A stretch of 16,423 nucleotides of DNA from an uncultured Lachnospiraceae bacterium (GTDB taxonomy: Bacteria; Bacillota; Clostridia; Lachnospirales; Lachnospiraceae). The notes below the pieces were generated by a model. That model did no database searches. It was not told the DNA's origin and saw nothing but the letters and a program-made list of their open reading frames with translations. Below are positions 1 to 5,298 of the stretch, piece after piece (the stretch's first letter is position 1; each line of letters begins with the position of its first letter). The stretch covers positions 1 through 16,423 of the forward strand of contig CAJUFU010000069.1 in NCBI GenBank assembly GCA_910585555.1, in the 5' to 3' direction. The position numbers and the translations under genes were made by a program.

Positions 1-33
1 AACAACGAGAAAACCCAGTAAAATCAATGGGTT

Positions 34-447
34 ATGGCATTTAACAAATGCCTAAGACTTGAATATATAGAAGGAGATAAATCAAATTGGATTGATCTGC
101 GGGCAGCAGAGGATGTCTATCTCAGGAAGGGAGAATTTAAACTGATTCCTCTGGGAGTTGCAATGGAGTTGCCGGAGGGATATGAGGCGCATATAGTTCC
201 CAGGAGTTCTACCTTTAAGAATTTTGGTATTATTCAGACCAATCATATTGGGGTTATTGATGAAAGTTATTGTGGAGATGATGATCAGTGGTATATGCCA
301 GTATATGCAATAAGAGATGCTGAGATTCATATGAAAGATAGGATTTGCCAGTTTAGGATTATTAAGCATCAGCCACAAATTATTTTTAATGAAGTAAAGA
401 ATCTTAATGGTGTTAATAGGAGCGGGTTCGGGAGTACAGGGAGGTAA
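34..447 (+). CDS. dut: Trimeric dUTPase (dUTP diphosphatase)
   Basis: The product (137 residues) is predicted to hydrolyse dUTP to dUMP and pyrophosphate in the cytoplasm, keeping uracil out of DNA. All five trimeric dUTPase motifs can be read: motif 1 IDLRA at 20-24 (the usual AG before the DL is replaced by WI), motif 2 PRSS at 56-59, motif 3 GVIDESYCG at 73-81 with the presumed catalytic D76 and uracil-pocket Y79, motif 4 DRICQF at 102-107, and the C-terminal glycine-rich RSGFGSTGR at 129-137. The length fits the family. The ATG at 34 has no clear Shine-Dalgarno sequence. An upstream reading frame ends at 19-21 or overlaps to 42-44 depending on frame, so coupling to a gene off the window is possible. 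The stop overlaps the ribosome-binding site of the next gene, indicating one transcript. Phages and ICEs often carry such genes. A regulatory role is possible but not shown. Confidence 0.93.
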   Translation: MAFNKCLRLEYIEGDKSNWIDLRAAEDVYLRKGEFKLIPLGVAMELPEGYEAHIVPRSSTFKNFGIIQTNHIGVIDESYCGDDDQWYMPVYAIRDAEIHMKDRICQFRIIKHQPQIIFNEVKNLNGVNRSGFGSTGR

Positions 448-452
448 ATTTA

Positions 453-674
453 ATGGAAGAAACAAATAATGCTTCATATGGTAAATATGACGGTAAGGTG
501 ATTAAGCAAACTGATTTATATGATATACTTCCATTCAAAAAAACAAAGATTCAACAATTGATAAAATCTGGTGAACTTCCTATGGTTAAGATTGGAAAAG
601 ATTATATAACAACTTTCAAAATCCTAGAAGAGTGGATTTCAAATCATATAGGGGAAGAAATTTATTACCAATAA
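453..674 (+). CDS. xis: Excisionase-like small DNA-binding protein
   Basis: A 73-residue protein whose residues about 14-66 look like the winged-helix fold of the MerR/excisionase family: an initial KQTDLYDILPF helix, a KTKIQQLIKSGELP recognition region, a short GKDYITT wing, and a final helix LEEWISN. Such proteins bend attachment-site DNA and steer the integrase towards excision, or act as small repressors. Its position directly upstream of the integrase supports the excisionase reading. An AGGGAGGT ribosome-binding site lies at 438-445, seven bases before the ATG. A hairpin follows the gene and separates it from the integrase. The family assignment comes from pattern and context; a phage regulator with the same fold is the main alternative. 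Confidence 0.75.
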   Translation: MEETNNASYGKYDGKVIKQTDLYDILPFKKTKIQQLIKSGELPMVKIGKDYITTFKILEEWISNHIGEEIYYQ

Positions 675-683
675 TTGAAATAG

Positions 684-731
684 TGCCATGAAGATAGTAT
701 AATTATAATATCTATCATGGCATTATTTTTT
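684..731 (+). terminator. Hairpin with T-tract between xis and int
   Basis: TGCCATGA at 684-691 pairs with TCATGGCA at 715-722, and AGATA at 692-696 pairs with TATCT at 709-713, with a single unpaired A at 714. A T-rich run follows to 731 and leads straight into the integrase ribosome-binding site. The shape is that of an intrinsic terminator or attenuator. It would reduce read-through from dut-xis into int, or hide the int ribosome-binding site region. Confidence 0.7.
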
Positions 732-752
732 AGGAGGTGAATTATATTAATA

Positions 753-1940
753 ATGCCATTTATAAATATTTCGTCAATAATAAATGGAATGAGTATTAAG
801 CAAAGGACAGTAGATAATAGGTTTGAAGGAAGAATTACCGTAAATGGTATAAGGAAAAGTTTCTATGGTGGTACAAAAGCAGAAGTTAGACGTAAGGCAA
901 AGGAATACTTACAAAAGGTCGAAAACGGATACCGCGATCCCCAAAAGATTGTGCTTAATGATTATATAGAATACTGGCTCACGACCTATAAGCTGAACAA
1001 AATTGAACCATCATCATATACTCGTTTATATAGTGTATTCAATTGCCAGATAAAAAACACTTTGGGTACAAGGATGATTGGGAATATAACAACTGCTGAT
1101 ATTCAGAAATTCATAGATGAACATGCCAACCCGCCAGATGATGCTATAAAGCCTTTAGCATTGTCCGGGCTGAAACGTATTCTACATCTTCTGAGACCAT
1201 GTATGGAAATGGCGGTCACAGAGGGAATTATATATAAGAATCCTTGTGATAATGTACAACTACCAGTCGAAAGCTGTATCCAAACAAATACAAAAGTACA
1301 GACGACATTAAACGATGTAGAAATTGCTGAATTTAAAGAAGCGGCATTGGCAAAGTGGAATAATAACGAGTATCGAAGTAGGGATGCGATTGTTTTATTG
1401 ATTATATTAAATTTAGGATTACGAGTAGGAGAAGCAATAGCGTTAGAATGGGATGATGTAAATTTAGAAGAAAATATTGTATACATCAATAAAACAGTCC
1501 AAAGCAATATAAGAAATTTCAGTGATGTTGGAAATGCTCAATATGTAAAAGTTAAGAGTTCAACAAAAACACAAGCGGGCGTTAGGGTATTACCATTAAA
1601 TGACACAATAGTCGATTATTTTAATATCCTCAAAGAATATGATTTAAGAAATGGTATTAGATCACAATATGTATGTACTACTAAGACAGGCAAAATGAAA
1701 AATGCGCGCAATCTCCAAAGAAGTCTGGACAGGGTAATGCAAAACACGCATATTAATAAGAAAGTTACTTTGCATACTTTACGGCATACATTTGGTTCTA
1801 CAATGTTAAGACGGGGAGTCAATATTGAAGTAGTAAGTAAACTTATGGGACATGCAAACATAACAATTACTTATACAAAATATATACATGTAATACAAGA
1901 ACAAAAGGCAAAAGCGATGAAAACGATAGCGATATGCTGA
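753..1940 (+). CDS. int: Tyrosine recombinase / phage-type integrase
   Basis: A 395-residue site-specific recombinase that should insert and excise the element at the neighbouring tRNA site. Residues about 20-58 form an arm-type DNA-binding domain (RFEGRITVNG...SFYGG). Residues about 65-165 form the helical core-binding domain, and the rest is catalytic. Readable catalytic residues are R224 in GLRVGEA, a lysine in the KTQAGVR hairpin, H341 and R344 in HTLRH, H367 in MGH, and the nucleophile Y377 in TKYIHV. The set is complete, so the enzyme looks active. The chosen ATG lies 14 bases after a strong AGGAGGT at 732-738, longer than usual, so a non-ATG start a few codons upstream is possible. The gene reads towards the attachment site about 100 bases downstream. 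Resembles Tn916/ICE and temperate-phage integrases of Firmicutes. Confidence 0.96.
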   Translation: MPFINISSIINGMSIKQRTVDNRFEGRITVNGIRKSFYGGTKAEVRRKAKEYLQKVENGYRDPQKIVLNDYIEYWLTTYKLNKIEPSSYTRLYSVFNCQIKNTLGTRMIGNITTADIQKFIDEHANPPDDAIKPLALSGLKRILHLLRPCMEMAVTEGIIYKNPCDNVQLPVESCIQTNTKVQTTLNDVEIAEFKEAALAKWNNNEYRSRDAIVLLIILNLGLRVGEAIALEWDDVNLEENIVYINKTVQSNIRNFSDVGNAQYVKVKSSTKTQAGVRVLPLNDTIVDYFNILKEYDLRNGIRSQYVCTTKTGKMKNARNLQRSLDRVMQNTHINKKVTLHTLRHTFGSTMLRRGVNIEVVSKLMGHANITITYTKYIHVIQEQKAKAMKTIAIC

Positions 1941-2035
1941 ATAATGTATATTCAAACATCTTGAAAAAATTGGGGTCAAATTAAAATAAAATATTAAAAA
2001 TGCTGTAAAATCAATGCTCTTAGGATGATGTATTT

Positions 2036-2057
2036 GGTTCGACTCCCGTCTGGTCCA
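2036..2057 (+). other. Attachment site: 3' end of a tRNA gene (T-loop and acceptor strand)
   Basis: The segment contains a T-loop (TTCGACT) followed by CCCGT and the acceptor strand CTGGTCC with discriminator A. The 5' half of the T-stem expected for this tRNA (ACGGG-like) is replaced by unrelated sequence, and no D-arm or anticodon arm lies upstream, so this is only a tRNA fragment. That is the normal product of integration into a tRNA 3' end: one end of the element keeps an intact tRNA, the other keeps the duplicated core. The parent tRNA would begin GGACCAG or a wobble variant. I cannot name its amino acid. Confidence 0.75.
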
Positions 2058-2064
2058 TCAAAGG

Positions 2065-2102
2065 AAAGCATTTGGAAAACAAAAATCCAAATGCTTTATT
2101 TT
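2065..2102 (+). terminator. Strong intrinsic terminator after the tRNA fragment
   Basis: A perfect 12-bp inverted repeat: AAAGCATTTGGA at 2065-2076 pairs with TCCAAATGCTTT at 2086-2097, with a nine-base A-rich loop and a T-rich tail (ATTTTC). It lies eight bases after the tRNA 3' end, so it is probably the original terminator of the host tRNA transcript. It now stops integrase transcription before the chemoreceptor operon. Confidence 0.8.
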
Positions 2103-2103
2103 C

Positions 2104-2132
2104 TGGACACCACATGCATTTTGCTGTAAAAT
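2104..2132 (+). promoter_or_regulatory. Sigma-A-type promoter of the chemoreceptor operon
   Basis: TGGACA at 2104-2109 and TAAAAT at 2127-2132 are separated by 17 bases, each one mismatch from consensus. It sits right after the terminator and about 50 bases before the chemoreceptor start codon. No motility-type sigma-D/sigma-28 promoter was recognised, so the receptor may not be co-regulated with flagellar genes. Confidence 0.65.
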
Positions 2133-2184
2133 AAATCATAGTAAACGGCATAATAAATGAAAGGATACATAGAGAGGGAAGCAT

Positions 2185-3912
2185 ATGGCAGAGAAAACAA
2201 GTAAAACCAATAAGGATAATTACAGAGTGGGGGTTCTGCATTCTGTTCGGACAAAGATTATAGGGGCTATGGTAGTGGCAATGGTTTTGTTGTCGATTTG
2301 CCTGTCGGTCGTTCTGATTAGAAATCTCAGAATCCCTCTGATGGAAAACAATCAGTGTTATCTGTACGATTTGGCCGTGGCCTATGGCGGTAATATCGAA
2401 ACTGCCATTGAGACAAAGGGATATAATACGGCCATGGATTATAATAATCTGGCGGATTCGATCGGCGGAATCGGGTTAAAGGGTGTGGAATCCAGTTATG
2501 CTTATATGGTTGCCGAGGATGGCACGATGCTCTATCATCCCACCAAGGAGAAAGTAGGACAGCCTGTAGAAAATGAAGTGGTCAAAGGCGTGGTGAATCA
2601 GTTAAAGTCAGGCACAGTGCCGGAGCCTAATGTGGTAGAATATACGTTTAACGGTTCGGTCAAATATGCTTCCTATTATGTGGCCGAACGGGGACACAGT
2701 ATCCTGGTGGTATCTGCGGATAAAGATGAGTTGATGGAAACGGTGAATCATGTGACCCTGATTGGTACGTGCTGTACCACGATTCTGGTGATCATTGCCA
2801 GCATCATAGCATTTTTCTTTATCAGTAAGATCGTAAATCCGATTATCAAAGTGACAAATATTATCGGCCGCCTGGCACATATGGATTTTTCTGAAATTGA
2901 AGGGCAGGCTAAGCTGACAGCACGAAAGGACGAGACTGGTACAATGAGCCGGGCTGTAGCGGAACTGCGCAGTCAGTTGGTTCATGTTGTCTCCGATCTT
3001 CAAGAGCAGAGTGAACAGCTTTTTGCGGCGTCGGATTCACTCAATACAAACGCATCCGAGACCGCCACTACAGTAGAGCAGGTTGAGAAAGCGGTAGCGG
3101 AGATTTCCGAGGGCGCATCTTCCCAGGCGGAAGAGACGCAGAAAGCAACGGAAAATGTAATCCTGATGGGCAATATGGTGGAGGAGACTTCTCAGGAGGT
3201 AGATGATCTGATAGACAATGCAAACGACATGAAGCGGTCCAGTGAAGAGGCATTTGTTACTTTGACGGCGCTTGAGAAGATTAATAATCAGGCAAGAGAG
3301 GCGATTGAGGTAATCTATGAGCAGACCAATACCACCAATGAGTCTGCCATGAAGATTCGGGAGGCCACTTCGTTAATCACTTCCATTGCGGAGGAGACAA
3401 ATCTTTTGTCTCTAAACGCCAGCATCGAAGCGGCGCGTGCAGGAGAACAGGGCAGGGGCTTTGCAGTGGTGGCAGGCCAGATTCAGAAGCTGGCTGAGCA
3501 GTCCAATGATTCGGCACGTCAGATTGAGAATATTATAGATTCCCTGATCACAGATTCCGAAAAATCTGTAGCAACCATGGAAGAGGTAAAGAAAATCATC
3601 AACAGCCAGAATGAGAGCGTGGGGCGTACCAATGATATTTTTGTGCAGGTACAGACAGGTATCACAGGTTCTATGGATGGTATCAACCGGATTGCAGACA
3701 AGACAAAGAAGTTGGACGCGGCGCGGGTAAATGTGGTAGACGTGGTTCAGAATCTGACAGCGATTGCAGAAGAGAATGCGGCGAGCACAGAGGAGACTTC
3801 CGCTTCTGTTACGGAAGTGAGCAGTATTGTATACAATATATCAGAGAATGCGACACAGCTTAAGGATGTGGCCACACGCCTGGAGAATAATATGAATATC
3901 TTCAAGATTTAA
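2185..3912 (+). CDS. Methyl-accepting chemotaxis protein with an extracellular Cache-type sensor
   Basis: A 575-residue transmembrane chemoreceptor. A basic N-terminus leads into membrane helix 1 (about 25-45). A roughly 140-residue external domain follows, with the Cache-like pattern YMVAEDGTMLYHPTKEKVGQ. Membrane helix 2 is at about 190-214, a HAMP linker at about 213-268, and the long cytoplasmic signalling coiled coil runs to the end. The highly conserved hairpin tip is present (EETNLLSLNASIEAARAGEQ starting at residue 403), so binding to CheA and CheW should be possible. Glu/Gln-rich stretches on both sides fit methylation sites. The C-terminus (NNMNIFKI) has no CheR-tethering pentapeptide. 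The start has a purine-rich GAGAGGGA upstream. It is the first gene of a four-gene signalling cluster. The ligand is unknown; small organic molecules are usual for Cache domains. Confidence 0.95.
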   Translation: MAEKTSKTNKDNYRVGVLHSVRTKIIGAMVVAMVLLSICLSVVLIRNLRIPLMENNQCYLYDLAVAYGGNIETAIETKGYNTAMDYNNLADSIGGIGLKGVESSYAYMVAEDGTMLYHPTKEKVGQPVENEVVKGVVNQLKSGTVPEPNVVEYTFNGSVKYASYYVAERGHSILVVSADKDELMETVNHVTLIGTCCTTILVIIASIIAFFFISKIVNPIIKVTNIIGRLAHMDFSEIEGQAKLTARKDETGTMSRAVAELRSQLVHVVSDLQEQSEQLFAASDSLNTNASETATTVEQVEKAVAEISEGASSQAEETQKATENVILMGNMVEETSQEVDDLIDNANDMKRSSEEAFVTLTALEKINNQAREAIEVIYEQTNTTNESAMKIREATSLITSIAEETNLLSLNASIEAARAGEQGRGFAVVAGQIQKLAEQSNDSARQIENIIDSLITDSEKSVATMEEVKKIINSQNESVGRTNDIFVQVQTGITGSMDGINRIADKTKKLDAARVNVVDVVQNLTAIAEENAASTEETSASVTEVSSIVYNISENATQLKDVATRLENNMNIFKI

Positions 3913-3992
3913 GCATAAACTGCGGGTAAGATATCTGAGGATAACGAAATGTAACGGAGACATCTATCCGCAAGGACATGCAGGAGAGTGGG

Positions 3993-4553
3993 ATGGACAG
4001 GAACGGAGAAGATCTTATTGTAGGCGGTTACCGCTTTGCAACGATAGCGGATGCGGAAACTGCCAGGATGGAAGAAAAGAAGATAGAGAATCTGGAGAAG
4101 CACCTGGATTACCGTCAGCCGCAGAACGTGCTACTTGTCTATAACAGGGCACTGGATAATAAGGTGTTTTTGACGCCGGTTGGTTTCGCCTATCTGCAGA
4201 AAATGCAAAAAGAAATGGTTAAATGGGGAGTGCCGGCAGATAAAATCCGGCCGGTGCCGCTTTATGGAACCTTTAGTAACAAGACGGAGAACAACAGTTC
4301 CATCAGGAAAAGTTTTGCTGCAAGACATCCTAAAATAGAATATAAAGGGAGATTTATCACTTCCCTATTGATCAATGTGATTCTGGTACTTTTGGTGGCG
4401 GCAATGGTGGCAATGTCCTGGCGCAGTGATGTGCCCAACATCATCAATTACCGCAGGGCAGTGGTGGATGAGTATTCCCAGTGGGAGCAGGAGCTTACAG
4501 AGCGGGAGAACGCCCTGCGTAAAGCAAAGCGGGAGCTTGACAGTGCACAGTAG
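3993..4553 (+). CDS. Unrecognised single-pass membrane protein with C-terminal coiled coil
   Basis: A 186-residue protein that I do not recognise. Residues 1-115 are soluble and mixed in charge, with the segments VGGYRFATIADAETARMEEKK and LVYNRALDNKVFLTPVGFAY. A basic stretch then precedes one hydrophobic helix at about 121-144, and a charged, probably coiled-coil tail runs from about 150 to 186 (EQELTERENALRKAKRELD). Basic residues before the helix suggest that the N-terminal domain is cytoplasmic and the tail outside. ATG 3993 was chosen because AGGAGAG at 3982-3988 is well placed for it; ATG 3978, in frame, would add five residues but has poor spacing. It lies 80 bases after the chemoreceptor and 23 bases before the response regulator, so it is probably co-transcribed. 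A role as receptor accessory or kinase-coupling protein is a guess from context only. Confidence 0.8.
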   Translation: MDRNGEDLIVGGYRFATIADAETARMEEKKIENLEKHLDYRQPQNVLLVYNRALDNKVFLTPVGFAYLQKMQKEMVKWGVPADKIRPVPLYGTFSNKTENNSSIRKSFAARHPKIEYKGRFITSLLINVILVLLVAAMVAMSWRSDVPNIINYRRAVVDEYSQWEQELTERENALRKAKRELDSAQ

Positions 4554-4576
4554 ACGACAAGGAGAAGTAAAGGGAT

Positions 4577-5254
4577 ATGGATAAGCTGAAAATCCTGGTG
4601 GTGGACGATGAGAGCCGTATGCGCAAGCTGGTAAGGGACTTTCTGGTAAAGAGTGATTATGAAGTGGTAGAGGCGGAAGACGGCGCTGTAGCACTTGACA
4701 TCTTTTTTGAATCAAACGACATTGATTTAGTGATTCTTGACGTGATGATGCCCAAGATGGATGGGTGGCAGGTGTGCAGAGAAATCAGAGCGTATTCCAA
4801 AGTCCCTATTATCATGCTGACAGCAAAGGCAGACGAACGGGATGAGCTGCAAGGATTTGAAATGGGGGTTGATGAGTATATTTCCAAGCCGTTTAGTCCT
4901 AAGATATTGGTGGCCCGTGTGGAAGCGATTTTGAGAAGGACCAGTCAGGTCACGGCAGACAGATTATTGGAAGCCGGCGGAATCCGGGTTGATAAAGCGG
5001 CACACAGTGTAACAGTTGACGGGCAGGCAGTGGAGTTGAGTTATAAAGAATTTGAACTGCTGTCTTATTTTATGGAAAATAAAGGAATTGCATTATCCAG
5101 AGAAAAGATATTAAACAGTGTCTGGAATTATGATTATTTTGGGGACGCAAGAACGATAGATACTCATGTGAAGAAGCTGCGTAGTAAAATGGGGAAAAAA
5201 GGCGATTTGATCAAGACCATCTGGGGGATGGGATATAAATTTGAGGTAGAATAA
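4577..5254 (+). CDS. OmpR/PhoB-family response regulator
   Basis: A 225-residue transcription factor activated by phosphorylation. The receiver domain (about 4-118) has the acidic pair D10/D11, phospho-acceptor D55 in VILDVMMP, switch T82 in IMLTAK and K104 in SKPF, all intact. The winged-helix DNA-binding domain (about 130-225) shows the usual LSYKEFELLSYF helix, the RTIDTHVKKLRSKM recognition helix and the terminal WGMGYKFE wing. It lies 23 bases after the unknown membrane protein and 44 bases before the hybrid kinase and reads the same way, so the kinase is the likely phosphate source. Pairing an OmpR-type regulator with a hybrid kinase is less usual than with a simple kinase. Targets are unknown; its own operon or the downstream pump are candidates by proximity only. 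Confidence 0.95.
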   Translation: MDKLKILVVDDESRMRKLVRDFLVKSDYEVVEAEDGAVALDIFFESNDIDLVILDVMMPKMDGWQVCREIRAYSKVPIIMLTAKADERDELQGFEMGVDEYISKPFSPKILVARVEAILRRTSQVTADRLLEAGGIRVDKAAHSVTVDGQAVELSYKEFELLSYFMENKGIALSREKILNSVWNYDYFGDARTIDTHVKKLRSKMGKKGDLIKTIWGMGYKFEVE

Positions 5255-5298
5255 ACCGTACAGTCTGTGGTAAACAGTATGGGTGGGAGGATAAGGAA

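Larger units (their letters stand above)
1..2057. mobile_element. End of an integrated mobile element (prophage, ICE or IME), other end outside the window
   Basis: This AT-rich block carries a dUTPase, an excisionase-like protein and a tyrosine integrase in that order and ends at a duplicated tRNA 3' end. The order xis, int, tRNA fragment is the classic end of a tRNA-integrating element. Base composition changes visibly to more GC-rich sequence just after the tRNA fragment, where chromosomal signalling genes begin. The window shows no structural phage gene, relaxase or conjugation gene, so prophage, ICE and mobilisable element cannot be told apart. The intact tRNA and the opposite attachment site should lie upstream of base 1. 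Confidence 0.8.

Noticed and set aside
2001..2057. A complete tRNA gene ending at 2057
   Set aside because: The 5' T-stem strand does not pair, and no anticodon or D-arm can be folded from the AT-rich sequence upstream.
3913..3992. Loose inverted repeat (GCGG...CCGC with AGAT...ATCT) between the chemoreceptor and the unknown gene
   Set aside because: The arms are short and interrupted by unpaired bases, the loop is long and no T-tract follows. It is not convincing as a terminator.
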